64,000 bases of DNA from Thermoproteota archaeon (lineage in GTDB: Archaea > Korarchaeota > Korarchaeia > Korarchaeales > Korarchaeaceae). Position numbers and translations under genes: made by a program. The notes beneath the pieces are model-generated. The model saw nothing but the letters and a program-made list of their open reading frames with translations, was not told where the DNA came from and made no database searches. Of the stretch, positions 1 through 8,600 are shown piece by piece (position 1 is the stretch's first letter; each line of letters begins with the position of its first letter). The stretch lies in NCBI GenBank assembly GCA_027492205.1, contig JAOZFN010000007.1, forward strand, positions 214,045 to 278,044, read 5' to 3'.

Positions 1-1
1 C

Positions 2-610
2 TTGGTTGATCGAGTGGATCCCGAGGAATTGGTGATCCTCGGAGATTTGAAACACGGCGTGGGTCCGCCAAGCAAGTCGACTCAGCTGGTCATAGAGGAA
101 CTCGTGTCAGACCTGCTCAAGCGGGGGGTGGAGCTCACACTGGTCAAGGGGAACCACGACGGAGGGATCGAGAACTACCTCCCCACGCGTGTGAAGATCG
201 TCGGGCCGCGTGGATTCAGGGTGGGGGAGGCTGGGCTCTTTCACGGGCATTCTTGGCCGGCGGAGGAGGTTCTAGCGGCCGAACTGATCCTGGCCGGTCA
301 CGTTCACCCGGCAGCCAGGGTTAGAGATCCGAACACGGGCAGAAAGAGGGTCGTCAGAGTCTGGGTCATCTCCTCCCCCGAGGAAGCCGAATCGGCTGAG
401 ACGCGAGATGTTGTCGGGGCCCGCTTGGTGCTTATGCCCGCCTATAACCAGTTCGTAGGCTTTGGACTGGTTGAGTTCCAGGGCTCAAAGAGGACCTTTG
501 GCCCTTTGTCGAGGCTCATCTCGGATCGAGGGGTCGCTCACGTACTGGCACTCGACGGCACGTACCTGGGAACTCTTAGAGACCAGAGAGGGAGCCGGGA
601 AAAAGGTTAA
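2..610 (+). CDS. Metallophosphoesterase, ICC-like (5' end outside window)
   Basis: Calcineurin-like metallophosphoesterase, probably a COG1407-type nuclease/phosphatase of unknown substrate. Visible metal-site motifs in order are GDLKH, GNHDGG, HGHSW and GHVH, spanning most of the fold. The first block of the family (DxHxG) is missing, so the true start lies upstream of the window and the TTG at base 2 is only the first in-frame start-like codon. It ends in TAA at 608-610. The next gene begins about 35 bases downstream on the same strand and may be co-transcribed. Family assignment is firm; substrate is unknown. Confidence 0.8.
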   Translation: MVDRVDPEELVILGDLKHGVGPPSKSTQLVIEELVSDLLKRGVELTLVKGNHDGGIENYLPTRVKIVGPRGFRVGEAGLFHGHSWPAEEVLAAELILAGHVHPAARVRDPNTGRKRVVRVWVISSPEEAESAETRDVVGARLVLMPAYNQFVGFGLVEFQGSKRTFGPLSRLISDRGVAHVLALDGTYLGTLRDQRGSREKG

Positions 611-645
611 TATCGCAGTGTCCAGTCTGGGCGGAAGGGATAGGG

Positions 646-2040
646 CTGGCTCCGGAGTACGACGTCGTCATTGTGGGAGCTGGTCCCACGGGACTCTTTG
701 CGGCCCACGAGATCAAAAGGAGGGCGCCAGAGTCCAGAGTGCTAGTGGTTGAGATGGGCCCCGACCTCGCCGGGCGCCGCTGCCCCGCCCAGTCCACAGG
801 CAAGTGTGTGCTCTGCCCAACCTGCGCCGTGGTGTCTGGCTTCGGAGGGGCCGGCGCCTTCAGCGACGGTAAGCTCAACCTAACTGAGAGAGTTGGCGGA
901 GAGCTCGCGGACTACCTTGACGGAGGTCAGGTGCGTGAACTCATCTCCTACGTGGACTCGGTCTACCTAGAGCTCGGGGCTCCTGACCGGGTCTACGGAA
1001 CGGACGATAAAGCCATAGCGGAACTCAAGAGGAAGGCCTACAGGCAGGGATTCCTCCTCATCCCGTTCAGGATAAGGCATATGGGAAGCGACGGCGGATA
1101 CAGGGTGCTTCAGAACTTCAGGAAGCTGCTGGAGGAGCTGGGCGTTGAGTTCAGGTTTGGAACCCCCGTAGAGAGAGTAGAGGTCGAGGACGGGAGGGTG
1201 AGGGGGGTCGCCCTGGCCGGGGGGGAGTTCCTCCCAAGCAGATACGTGGTTGTCGCCCCAGGAAGGGTGGGCGCGAACTGGCTCGTCTCGGAGGCCAGGA
1301 GGTTGGGCATGAGGGTGGAGTCCGGGAGGGTCGACATAGGCGTCAGGGTAGAGGTCCTGGCTGAGGTCATGAGGGAGTTCACCGACGTCCTCTACGAGCC
1401 CAAGCTAGTCTACTACACCAAGACCTTCGACGACAAGGTCCGCGTGTTCTGCGTCAACCCAGGGGGGTTCGTCGTCACGGAGTCCTACTGGGGGATCGTA
1501 ACGGTCAACGGGGCGGCCAGGGAGGACTCAAAGACCGACAACACGAACTTCGCGCTGCTAGTCTCGGTGAAGTTCACCGAGCCCTACAAGGATTCGATCT
1601 CCTACGCGCTCGACATAGCTAAGCTGGCTAACAACATCGCCGACAACCAGCCAATCATCCAGAGGCTGGGAGACCTCCTCAGGGGCAGGAGGTCTACCCC
1701 GGCGCGGATCTCCAGGAGCGTGGTGGAGCCCACCTTGGGAGGGGCGGTCCCGGGAGACCTGAGCTTCGTGTACCCCTACCGGTACCTAATTGACATTCTA
1801 GAGACCCTACAGGCCCTGAACAACGTGATGCCTGGGATATACTCGGATCACACGCTCCTGTACGGCGTCGAGATCAAGCTCCACACCGCCAAGCTGGACC
1901 TGAAGAGGAACCTGGAGAGCAAGACCATTCAGGGGCTCTACGCCGGGGGAGACGCCGCCGGAGTCTCTCGCGGTCTCATTCAGGCGTCCGCGTCCGGTGT
2001 GGTGATCGGAAGGGACGTGGCCCGACGCCTGGCGGGCTGA
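646..2040 (+). CDS. FAD-dependent dehydrogenase of the COG2509 type
   Basis: Flavoprotein oxidoreductase with an N-terminal dinucleotide-binding fold (DVVIVGAGPTG) and a C-terminal FAD-binding segment (GLYAGGDAAGVSRG). A cysteine-rich stretch (RRCPAQSTGKCVLCPTC) follows the first Rossmann unit, as in the COG2509 family; substrate and electron acceptor are unknown. The frame is open back to a stop at 577-579 but contains no ATG, GTG or TTG before the fold. The first such codon, GTG at 673, falls inside the FAD-binding loop. CTG at 646 (CTG-A-P-E-Y-D) gives a plausible N-terminus of 464 residues, with GGAAGGGA 6-13 bases upstream. Start assignment is therefore uncertain, function moderately sure. 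Confidence 0.75.
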   Translation: MAPEYDVVIVGAGPTGLFAAHEIKRRAPESRVLVVEMGPDLAGRRCPAQSTGKCVLCPTCAVVSGFGGAGAFSDGKLNLTERVGGELADYLDGGQVRELISYVDSVYLELGAPDRVYGTDDKAIAELKRKAYRQGFLLIPFRIRHMGSDGGYRVLQNFRKLLEELGVEFRFGTPVERVEVEDGRVRGVALAGGEFLPSRYVVVAPGRVGANWLVSEARRLGMRVESGRVDIGVRVEVLAEVMREFTDVLYEPKLVYYTKTFDDKVRVFCVNPGGFVVTESYWGIVTVNGAAREDSKTDNTNFALLVSVKFTEPYKDSISYALDIAKLANNIADNQPIIQRLGDLLRGRRSTPARISRSVVEPTLGGAVPGDLSFVYPYRYLIDILETLQALNNVMPGIYSDHTLLYGVEIKLHTAKLDLKRNLESKTIQGLYAGGDAAGVSRGLIQASASGVVIGRDVARRLAG

Positions 2041-2057
2041 CCGGAGGCTCGTTGAAC

Positions 2058-2067
2058 CTTTTTATAG
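2058..2067 (+). promoter_or_regulatory. TATA box of the uL14 ribosomal operon
   Basis: CTTTTTATAG lies 46 bases before the uL14 start in the short gap after the FAD protein. Archaeal spacing (about 25 bases) puts transcription start near 2088, giving a short leader that holds the GGAGGGG ribosome-binding site at 2101-2107. It implies that this ribosomal cluster starts its own transcript at uL14. Confidence 0.55.
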
Positions 2068-2112
2068 CCGACCCGGGCAGGGGCCCCGAGTTGACACTCT
2101 GGAGGGGTGTAA

Positions 2113-2541
2113 ATGGCCCGTAGAGCCGTGAGAAGGCGGAAGCTAAAGGGCGTAAAGCCGAAGGTATCGCGGGGCCTGCCCGTGATGGCTAAGCTCAAGT
2201 GCGCCGACAACACGGGCGCCAGGGTCCTTCAGATAATAGGCGTGATTGGTTACAAGGGGAGGAAGGGCAGGCTCCCCTCCGCGAGCGTCGGAGATATGGT
2301 TGTGGTGGTGGTCAAGCAGGGCAAGCACGACCTCCTCCACAAGCCGTTCAAGGCGGTCGTGGTCAGGCAGAGGAAGCCCTTCAGGAGGAAGAGCGGGCAG
2401 TGGGTCGTGTTCGAGGACAACGCCGCCATACTGGTGAACGACGACGGGACGCCAAAGGGAAGCGAGGTCAAGGGGCCAGTCGCCAAGGAGGCCCTCGAGA
2501 AGTGGCCGACCCTTAGCGCAGTCTCGATGACGGTGGTGTGA
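2113..2541 (+). CDS. rpl14: Ribosomal protein uL14
   Basis: Large-subunit protein uL14, which binds 23S rRNA at the subunit interface. The family core KCADNTGA is at residues 34-41, followed by the basic [11 protein letters not shown] stretch and the C-terminal GPVAKE segment. The 142-residue length is usual for archaea. ATG start with GGAGGGG upstream. It is the first gene of the cluster here, whereas in most archaea the genes for uS17, uL29 and uS3 precede it; upstream instead is an unrelated flavoprotein gene. Confidence 0.97.
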   Translation: MARRAVRRRKLKGVKPKVSRGLPVMAKLKCADNTGARVLQIIGVIGYKGRKGRLPSASVGDMVVVVVKQGKHDLLHKPFKAVVVRQRKPFRRKSGQWVVFEDNAAILVNDDGTPKGSEVKGPVAKEALEKWPTLSAVSMTVV

Positions 2542-2544
2542 GGG

Positions 2545-2925
2545 ATGGCGCAGACCAGGGTTACCTCGTCCAAGCCTTCCAAGCAGCGGAAGTTCCTCTA
2601 CACGGCCCCGCTGCACGTCAGGGCCAAGATTATGGCTGCTACGCTCTCGCCCGAACTCAGGGCGAGATACGGGAGGAGATCCTTCCCCGTCAGGAAGGGA
2701 GACAAGGTCAGGGTCATGAGGGGGGACTACGCCGGGCGAGAGGGGAAGATAATCGGCGTCGACAGGGAGAAGTACAGGATACACATAGAGGGCCTGACCA
2801 GGAAGAAGGCCGACGGGACCGAGGTCCCCATCCCCATACACCCCTCCAAGGTCATGATAATCGAACTCGACCTCAGCGACGAGCGGCGGAAGGCCGCGCT
2901 CGAGAGGGGAAAGGAGGCTGAGTGA
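2545..2925 (+). CDS. rpl24: Ribosomal protein uL24
   Basis: Large-subunit protein uL24 (126 residues) with the KOW motif [16 protein letters not shown] in the middle and the archaeal N-terminal extension ending [10 protein letters not shown]. It follows uL14 after three bases and its stop overlaps the possible GTG start of eS4, so translation is probably coupled. Confidence 0.97.
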   Translation: MAQTRVTSSKPSKQRKFLYTAPLHVRAKIMAATLSPELRARYGRRSFPVRKGDKVRVMRGDYAGREGKIIGVDREKYRIHIEGLTRKKADGTEVPIPIHPSKVMIIELDLSDERRKAALERGKEAE

Positions 2926-2927
2926 TC

Positions 2928-3647
2928 ATGACGAAGAAGGGCGGAGGAAGGCACCTCAAGAGGATGAAGGCTCCGGGCTACTGGCCCATCGCCAAGAGGG
3001 AGTTCAAGTGGACCGTCAAGCCCAGGCCTGGCCCGCACCCCATTGACAGGGGCATCCCGCTCCTGATCATAGTCAGGGACATGCTCAAGCTAGCCACGAC
3101 GGCGAGGGAGGCCAAGAGGATAATCCACCAGAAGGAGATCCTCGTGGACGGCAGGCCGGTCTACGACCACAAGTTCCAGGTTGGGCTCTTGGACACGATA
3201 GCAATCCCCAAGGCCGAGATGTACCTCCGCATGACCTCCGACCCCACCAAGTTCCTCAGGCTGATCGAGATACCGGAGGAGGAGGTGGAACTCAAGGTTG
3301 TGAGGATAAAGAGGAAGACCGCCGCCAAGGGTGGGAGGATCCAGCTCACGGGCCACGACGGCAGGAACTTCCTCACCGAGCCGGGCGCGGACCTGGCCAA
3401 GGTGAGGGTCGGCGACTCCCTCCTCATCAAGGTGCCCAGCCAAGAGGTCGTCGAGGTACTGCCCCTCCGAGAGGACGCGATCGCTTTGGTCATAAGTGGA
3501 AGGCGTGCGGGCCGAATTGGGAAGATAGAGCGCATCGCTGAGTTCGTGGAGGTGAGGGACCTCGAGGACCCGAACCTGACGTACAGGGCGCTGAAGGAGA
3601 GCCTGATCGTGGTGGGCAGGGAGGCCCCCGTCATCAAGGTGAGGTGA
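2928..3647 (+). CDS. rps4e: Ribosomal protein eS4
   Basis: Small-subunit protein eS4, 239 residues. It has the conserved N-terminus GGGRHLKRMKAP, a central S4-type RNA-binding segment (ILVDGRPVYDHKFQVGLLDT) and a C-terminal KOW-like region (ALVISGRRAGRIGKI). I chose ATG 2928, with GGAGG ending 10 bases upstream. A GTG at 2922 overlapping the uL24 stop is the alternative and would add two residues. Confidence 0.95.
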   Translation: MTKKGGGRHLKRMKAPGYWPIAKREFKWTVKPRPGPHPIDRGIPLLIIVRDMLKLATTAREAKRIIHQKEILVDGRPVYDHKFQVGLLDTIAIPKAEMYLRMTSDPTKFLRLIEIPEEEVELKVVRIKRKTAAKGGRIQLTGHDGRNFLTEPGADLAKVRVGDSLLIKVPSQEVVEVLPLREDAIALVISGRRAGRIGKIERIAEFVEVRDLEDPNLTYRALKESLIVVGREAPVIKVR

Positions 3648-3654
3648 CCAGCCC

Positions 3655-4221
3655 ATGGAGTCCAGCGCGGAGAGGGTCGAAGGGGGCTACGAGGAGAAGT
3701 GGAAGAGCAACCCAATGCTTGAGCCGAGGCTCCTGGCGGTCACGCTCAACATAGCGGTTGGGAGGAGTGGTGAGGTGCTGGAGAGGGCGGCCTCTGTGCT
3801 CGAGGAGCTCACGGGTCAGAAGCCGGTACAGAGGAGGGCCAAGAGAACCATCAAGGAGTTCGGGATCAGGAAGAAGGAGCCCATCGCCGTGTCTGTGACG
3901 GTCAGGGGCAAGAAGGCCTATGACCTGCTGGACAGGGTCGTGGAGGCAGTCGGCAGGAGAGTCAAGGCCTCGTCCTTCGACGAGTTCGGCAACTTCGCTT
4001 TCGGCATCAGGGAGCACATAGACATCCCGGGCATGAAGTACAAGGCGGAGGTGGGAGTGTTCGGTATGGACGTCATCGTCACCATGGGCAGGGCTGGCTA
4101 CAGGGTCGCGAGGAGGAGGCTCAAGAGGAGGAGGATCCCGAAGAGGCACAGGCTCACCAGGGAGGAGGCCATCGAGTACGTCAGGAAGCGCTTAAAGATC
4201 GAGGTGGTCGAGGAGGAGTGA
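3655..4221 (+). CDS. rpl5: Ribosomal protein uL5
   Basis: Large-subunit protein uL5, which contacts 5S rRNA and the P-site tRNA. Recognised by NIAVGRSGEVLERA, LTGQKPVQRRAKRTIKEFGIR and the DEFGNFAFGIREH block. Length is 188 residues, normal for archaea. ATG start seven bases after the eS4 stop; stop overlaps the GAGGTG that serves uS14. Confidence 0.97.
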   Translation: MESSAERVEGGYEEKWKSNPMLEPRLLAVTLNIAVGRSGEVLERAASVLEELTGQKPVQRRAKRTIKEFGIRKKEPIAVSVTVRGKKAYDLLDRVVEAVGRRVKASSFDEFGNFAFGIREHIDIPGMKYKAEVGVFGMDVIVTMGRAGYRVARRRLKRRRIPKRHRLTREEAIEYVRKRLKIEVVEEE

Positions 4222-4233
4222 GAGGTGTTGAGA

Positions 4234-4398
4234 TTGGCCAAGCCGAAGAAGAGGGTCAGGACGAGGGGAAAGGGCGCTTACGTGTGTAGGAGGTGCGGGA
4301 GGGTAGGCTACGGCATCATCAGGAAGTACGGGCTGTACCTCTGCCGGTCTTGCTTCAGGGAGGTCGCCCCCCTGATGGGGTGGAGGAAGTACGAGTAG
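4234..4398 (+). CDS. rps14: Ribosomal protein uS14 (zinc-binding type)
   Basis: Short small-subunit protein of 54 residues with the four zinc-ligand cysteines arranged as CRRCG and CRSC, flanking [12 protein letters not shown], and ending MGWRKYE. TTG 4234 is chosen as start because GAGGTG (4222-4227) sits six bases upstream and gives the usual N-terminus MAKPKKR. TTG 4228 and GTG 4225 are in-frame alternatives that would lack proper spacing. Confidence 0.93.
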   Translation: MAKPKKRVRTRGKGAYVCRRCGRVGYGIIRKYGLYLCRSCFREVAPLMGWRKYE

Positions 4399-4413
4399 TC
4401 GGGGGTGTTGCGC

Positions 4414-4806
4414 GTGACTCGGCTGGATCCACTGGCGGACGCCCTGAGCGCCCTCACAAACGCCTCCAGGCTGGGGAAGCGTGAGGTCGTAGTCCCAATA
4501 GCCTCGAAGCTCATCGGGCAGGTGCTGAGGGTCATGCAGGAGGAAGGCTACATAGGCGAGTTCGAGTACGTCGACGACGGCAGGGCCGGCAAGTACCGGG
4601 TTAAGCTCATCGGGCGGCTCAACAAGGCGGCCGCTATCAAGCCAAGGTTCTCGGTCAAGAAGGACGAGTTCGAGGACTTCGAGCGGAGGTTCCTGCCCGC
4701 ATATAACGTCGGCGCCATAGTTGTGTCCACCCCCAAGGGCGTCATGACCCACCGGAAGGCCAAGGAGCTGGGCATAGGGGGGGTGCTCCTGGCGTACTTC
4801 TACTGA
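4414..4806 (+). CDS. rps8: Ribosomal protein uS8
   Basis: Small-subunit protein uS8 that binds helix 21 of 16S rRNA. N-terminal [15 protein letters not shown] and C-terminal [19 protein letters not shown] blocks are both clear. GTG 4414 gives a 130-residue protein beginning MTRLDPLAD, with GGGGGTG seven bases upstream; GTG 4405 would add three residues. Confidence 0.95.
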   Translation: MTRLDPLADALSALTNASRLGKREVVVPIASKLIGQVLRVMQEEGYIGEFEYVDDGRAGKYRVKLIGRLNKAAAIKPRFSVKKDEFEDFERRFLPAYNVGAIVVSTPKGVMTHRKAKELGIGGVLLAYFY

Positions 4807-4822
4807 TGGAGGGTGGTGCCCA

Positions 4823-5380
4823 ATGCCTCATCCAAAGGTCGCCGTGGAAGTGCTCGTCAAGGAGGTCCCGATAGTGGAGGGGGTGGAGGTCTCCGTAGAG
4901 GGGGGCGTTATCAGGGTTAAGGGCCCCCTCGGAGAGCTGAGCAGGGAGTACGACTCCCGGATGGTGGATGTTGAGGCAGACCAAGAGGAGAAGAAGGTTA
5001 TTCTCAGGACCTACAACCCGAGGAAGTTTCAGAGGGCGTACATCGGGACCGTTGCGGCCCACATCAAGAACATGATGAAGGGCGTCACGGAGGGCTTCAA
5101 GAAGGAGATGATCGTGGTCTACGCCCACTTCCCCATCAAGGTGGAGGTGGACGAGAAGAGGAGGCTCGTGCTCATCCACAACTTCCTGGGGGAGAGGAGC
5201 CCCCGAGTAGCCAAGATAGTGGGAGACGTCAAGGTCACGGTCGAGGGAGACAGGATTCGCATTGAGGGCATCTCCAAGGAGGACGTCGGTCAGACCGCTG
5301 CGAACATCAGGCAGGCCACGAGAATCAAGAGAAAGGACCCGAGAGTCTTCATGGACGGGATTTACGTGTTGGAGGAGTGA
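4823..5380 (+). CDS. rpl6: Ribosomal protein uL6
   Basis: Large-subunit protein uL6, 185 residues, with the two tandem alpha/beta domains typical of the family. Signature stretches are VKGPLGELSREYDSR in the first domain and GISKEDVGQTAANIRQAT in the second. ATG start after the uS8 stop with GGAGGGTGGTG upstream. Confidence 0.97.
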   Translation: MPHPKVAVEVLVKEVPIVEGVEVSVEGGVIRVKGPLGELSREYDSRMVDVEADQEEKKVILRTYNPRKFQRAYIGTVAAHIKNMMKGVTEGFKKEMIVVYAHFPIKVEVDEKRRLVLIHNFLGERSPRVAKIVGDVKVTVEGDRIRIEGISKEDVGQTAANIRQATRIKRKDPRVFMDGIYVLEE

Positions 5381-5394
5381 GGGGGGTGAGCAAT

Positions 5395-5796
5395 ATGTCC
5401 GAAGAGGCCGCTAAGGAGCTCAAGTCCCTCAGGGAGAGGCTGAGGAAGAAGAAGCCGAGGTTCCTGAACCTGGCCAGGTGGTGGCACGAGGGCAGCGTCA
5501 AGAGCTGGAGGCGCCCGAGGGGAATCGACAACAAGCAGAGGCTCAAGCTGAAGAGCAGGCCCAAGCACCCGACCGTGGGCTACAGGAACCCTGAGGAGAT
5601 CCGCGGCCTGCACCCGTCCGGGAGGAGGCCCGTGATAGTCCACAACGTGAGGGACCTCGAGGAGGCCGCGGCTTCTGGGGAGCCGGTGATAGTTTACATA
5701 GCCTCCTCCGTCGGCAGGAAGAAGAGGGTCCAGATAGAGAGCAGGGCGCGGGAGTTGAACATGCCCATAGCCAACCCAATGCCGGGAGGGGAGTGA
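5395..5796 (+). CDS. rpl32e: Ribosomal protein eL32
   Basis: Large-subunit protein eL32, 133 residues, with the family core FLNLARWWHEGSVKSWRRP and VGYRNPEEIRGLHPSG. ATG 5395 is chosen because GGGGGGTG precedes it at a normal distance. GTG codons at 5377 and 5386 are in frame but would add an unconserved tail overlapping uL6. Confidence 0.95.
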   Translation: MSEEAAKELKSLRERLRKKKPRFLNLARWWHEGSVKSWRRPRGIDNKQRLKLKSRPKHPTVGYRNPEEIRGLHPSGRRPVIVHNVRDLEEAAASGEPVIVYIASSVGRKKRVQIESRARELNMPIANPMPGGE

Positions 5797-5797
5797 T

Positions 5798-6259
5798 TTG
5801 GCTGAGGAAGAGATCAGGATAAAGAGCCTGAACTACCAGAAGAGGCTCGCCGCCAAGATAGCTGGCGTCGGCCTGGACAGGGTCAAGCTCGTCCCGGAGA
5901 GGGCCGATGAGATCGCCCAGGCCATCACCAGGAGGGACGTTGAGAGGCTCATCAGGTCCGGGGCCATCGTGATAAAGCCCGCCAGGGGAGTGAGCAGGGC
6001 CAGGGTCAGGGGGAAGAGGAAGAGGAAAGGGCCAGGCAGCAGGAAGGGCGGCAAGTACTCGACTCTGAGCAGGAAGCAGAGGTGGGTGAGGAAGGTCAGG
6101 GCCCTCAGGAGGGAGCTCAGGAGGCTCAGAAACTCCGGAGTGCTCTCCAGACGGGAGTATCGGGAGTTCTACAGGAGGCTGTCCATGTACTCCTCGGTGA
6201 GGCACCTCAGATCGGCCCTCGAGAAGGAGCTGAAGCTCTCAGAGAGGGAGGCGCATTAA
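5798..6259 (+). CDS. rpl19e: Ribosomal protein eL19
   Basis: Large-subunit protein eL19, 153 residues. The conserved start of the globular part (LNYQKRLAAKIAGVG) is followed by the long basic helix GKRKRKGPGSRKGGKYS and the WVRKVRALRRELRRLR segment. TTG start one base after the eL32 stop, with GGGAGGGGAG upstream in the eL32 coding end. Confidence 0.96.
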   Translation: MAEEEIRIKSLNYQKRLAAKIAGVGLDRVKLVPERADEIAQAITRRDVERLIRSGAIVIKPARGVSRARVRGKRKRKGPGSRKGGKYSTLSRKQRWVRKVRALRRELRRLRNSGVLSRREYREFYRRLSMYSSVRHLRSALEKELKLSEREAH

Positions 6260-6260
6260 G

Positions 6261-6899
6261 TTGGCCAGGTCTGGCAGGTACAGAGTCAAGTTCAGGCGGA
6301 GGCGCGAGGGCAAGACCGACTACAGGAGGAGGCTCGCCCTCCTGAAGGGCGGCCTCCCCCGGCTCGTAGTGAGGAGGACGAACAGGCACATCATAGTACA
6401 GCTAGTCGAGTACTCCCCTCACGGTGATAGAGTTCTAGCGCACGCCTTCTCGAAGGAGCTGAGGGAGTTTGGATGGAGGTACTCCCTCAAGAGTACGCCG
6501 GCCGCCTACCTCACCGGCTACCTGGCCGCCCTGAGGGCTAAGCGGGCTGGCGTGGGGGAGGCCGTGTTAGACATTGGCAGGCAGGCCTCCACCAGGGGCT
6601 CGAGAATCTACGCTGCCCTCAGGGGGGCGGTGGACGCGGGCCTCCGAATTCCGCATGGGGAAGGGATCCTGCCGGACGAGAGCAGGATAAGGGGCGAACA
6701 CATCGCCGAGTGGGCCGCTCAGCTCAAGGAAGAGGATCCGGAGTTCTATCAGAGGCAGTTCGCCGAGTACCTAAAGACGGGCGCTGATCCCGAGCAGATC
6801 CCAAGCGCTTTCGAGGAGGTGCTCGAGGCCATAAAGGCCTCCGCGGGAGCTGGCGATGAGGGACAGACATTAATTGAGGGTGGGGAGGAGAACTCCTGA
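6261..6899 (+). CDS. rpl18: Ribosomal protein uL18
   Basis: 5S-rRNA-binding large-subunit protein uL18, 212 residues, with RREGKTDYRRRLALLK, RLVVRRTNRHIIVQ and the family block YLTGYLAALRAKRAG. The acidic tail after residue 165 is the archaeal extension. TTG start; its final base is shared with the uS5 ATG (TGATG). Confidence 0.96.
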   Translation: MARSGRYRVKFRRRREGKTDYRRRLALLKGGLPRLVVRRTNRHIIVQLVEYSPHGDRVLAHAFSKELREFGWRYSLKSTPAAYLTGYLAALRAKRAGVGEAVLDIGRQASTRGSRIYAALRGAVDAGLRIPHGEGILPDESRIRGEHIAEWAAQLKEEDPEFYQRQFAEYLKTGADPEQIPSAFEEVLEAIKASAGAGDEGQTLIEGGEENS

Positions 6900-7555
6900 T
6901 GAGCGAGATCGAGGGAGAGTGGGTTCCAAGGACCAGGCTAGGCAGGCTGGTCGCGGAGGGGAAGATTCAGTCTATAGACGAGATCCTCCGCATGGGCGCG
7001 CCGGTAAAGGAGCCGGAGATCGTAGACGCGCTGCTGCCTGGGCTTAGAGAGGAGATAATCGAGGTGCGTAGGGTGCAGAGGCAGACTGACGCCGGCGAGC
7101 TCACTCAGCTGAGGATCGTCGTGGCGGTGGGGGACGGCATTGACTACGTGGGGGTCGGCAAGGGTAAGGGCAGGGAGTTCAGGGACGCGTTGTCTGACGC
7201 GGTCAGGGCGGCGAAGCTGAACGTAGTGAAGGTCAGGAAGGGGTGTGGCTCTCTGGAGTGCATGTGCGGCAGGCCGCACTCGATTCCCGCGAGGGTGGAG
7301 GGAAAGGCTGGCTCAGTCAGGGTGACCCTGATGCCTGCCCCCAGGGGCCTCGGCCTGGTGGCCAACGAGGTGGCGAAGGTAGTGCTCAGCCTGGGGGGCA
7401 TCAAGGACATCAGGGTGTTCTCGAGGGGAGAGACCCGGAACAGGATGAACTACGCCTATGCGATACACGACGCGCTCAGGCGGCTCCTACTGATGACCCT
7501 CCCAACTGACTGGCGGGAGGTCAGGCTGCGCCCGCCCGAGACGACTGCTTTATAA
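6899..7555 (+). CDS. rps5: Ribosomal protein uS5
   Basis: Small-subunit protein uS5, 218 residues, a decoding-fidelity protein. The N-terminal dsRBD-like part contains VVAVGDGIDYVGVGKGKGREF and the C-terminal part holds SLECMCGRPHSIPARVEGKAG. The stop TAA lies inside CTTTATAA, a possible TATA element for the next gene. Confidence 0.97.
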   Translation: MSEIEGEWVPRTRLGRLVAEGKIQSIDEILRMGAPVKEPEIVDALLPGLREEIIEVRRVQRQTDAGELTQLRIVVAVGDGIDYVGVGKGKGREFRDALSDAVRAAKLNVVKVRKGCGSLECMCGRPHSIPARVEGKAGSVRVTLMPAPRGLGLVANEVAKVVLSLGGIKDIRVFSRGETRNRMNYAYAIHDALRRLLLMTLPTDWREVRLRPPETTAL

Positions 7556-7635
7556 CCCACTACCGGTGGCGTCGTCGGCGGGCCACAGGCGCAGCCGGGC
7601 GCTCAATGAGGCCTTGCCACGAGAGGTGGGGTTAT
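7552..7635 (+). promoter_or_regulatory. Possible structured leader before uL30
   Basis: The uS5-uL30 gap is unusually long for this cluster (78 bases). ATAACCCAC at 7552-7560 can pair with GTGGGGTTAT at 7626-7635, which would cover the uL30 start codon, and GTGGC/GCCAC (7566-7570, 7582-7586) forms an inner hairpin. It could be a leader structure, a small RNA, or chance in GC-rich sequence. A TATA-like element (7546-7555) would start transcription inside it, which would exclude the outer stem. Confidence 0.25.
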
Positions 7636-8128
7636 GTCCGGCAACGTTGGAGATGTGGAACCCCTGATGGCCGTGGTCAGGATTAGGGGAAGGGTTGACG
7701 TGAGGCCCGAGATCAGGAGGACCATGGAGATGCTCCACGTCAAGAGGAAGTTCTGGGCTACCATCGTGCCGGCCACCGAGAGCTACATGGGCATGCTCAG
7801 AGTCGTGAAGGACTACACCACGTATGGTGAGGTAGACAAGGACACGCTCGTGGAGCTACTCAGGAGGAGGGGCGAGCTCAGGAGCGGTGGAAGAGTCACC
7901 GACGAGTGGCTCAGGGAGAACACCGAGTTCGATGGGGTGGATGACCTGGTCGAGGCCCTGATCTCCGGCAAGGCCAGGCTCCACAAGCTGGAATGGCTCA
8001 AGCCCTACTTCAGGCTACACCCTCCCAGCGGGGGATTTAAGAGGACGACCAAGCGGGGCTACAGGGACGGCGGAGAGCTGGGGTATAGGGGCCGCGACAT
8101 CAACGCGCTCCTGAGGAGGATGATGTGA
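7634..8128 (+). CDS. rpl30: Ribosomal protein uL30
   Basis: Large-subunit protein uL30 in the long archaeal form (164 residues). The ferredoxin-like core AVVRIRGRVDVRPEIRRTM and the C-terminal LHPPSGGFKRTTKRGY block identify it. ATG start; GAGAGGTGGGG lies immediately upstream. Confidence 0.96.
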   Translation: MSGNVGDVEPLMAVVRIRGRVDVRPEIRRTMEMLHVKRKFWATIVPATESYMGMLRVVKDYTTYGEVDKDTLVELLRRRGELRSGGRVTDEWLRENTEFDGVDDLVEALISGKARLHKLEWLKPYFRLHPPSGGFKRTTKRGYRDGGELGYRGRDINALLRRMM

Positions 8129-8129
8129 G

Positions 8130-8600
8130 ATGAGAAGCATACCCCGGAGGAAGAAGAAAACCAGGAAGTATAGGGGGAGCAGGCTCCACGGGTACGGCCT
8201 CCAGAGGCAGCACAGGAGAAGCGGCAGGGGAGGCGGCTTCGGAAAGGCCGGCGGTCACAAGCACTTCTGGACCTGGTACACTGCCTACTGGCCCGACTAC
8301 TTCGGCAGGGGCCGGAGGGGCATGAAGAGGCCTAGAGCCGTCGTCAGAGAGGTCAAAGGAATAAACGTCGGCGAACTTGAATCCAGGCTCCATGAGTTGG
8401 AAGGCATGGGGGCCGTCGCTAGGGGAGAAGACGGCACCATCGAGGTAGACCTCACTAAGACGCCCTACGGCAAGGTCCTCGGCAGGGGTGAGCTGAAGAC
8501 TCCGATGGTCGTGAAGGCAGCCCGATTCACCGAGAAGGCCGTCTCCAAGATCGAGGCGGCCGGAGGGAAAGCCGTCCCTGTGGAGGGGGTGGGTGAGTGA
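8130..8600 (+). CDS. rpl15: Ribosomal protein uL15
   Basis: Large-subunit protein uL15, 156 residues. N-terminal KKKTRKYRGSRLHGYG and GRGGGFGKAGGHKH are the rRNA-threading extension, and the C-terminal domain ends with AARFTEKAVSKIEAAGGK. Start one base after uL30 and stop overlapping the secY start by four bases, indicating tight coupling. Confidence 0.96.
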   Translation: MRSIPRRKKKTRKYRGSRLHGYGLQRQHRRSGRGGGFGKAGGHKHFWTWYTAYWPDYFGRGRRGMKRPRAVVREVKGINVGELESRLHELEGMGAVARGEDGTIEVDLTKTPYGKVLGRGELKTPMVVKAARFTEKAVSKIEAAGGKAVPVEGVGE

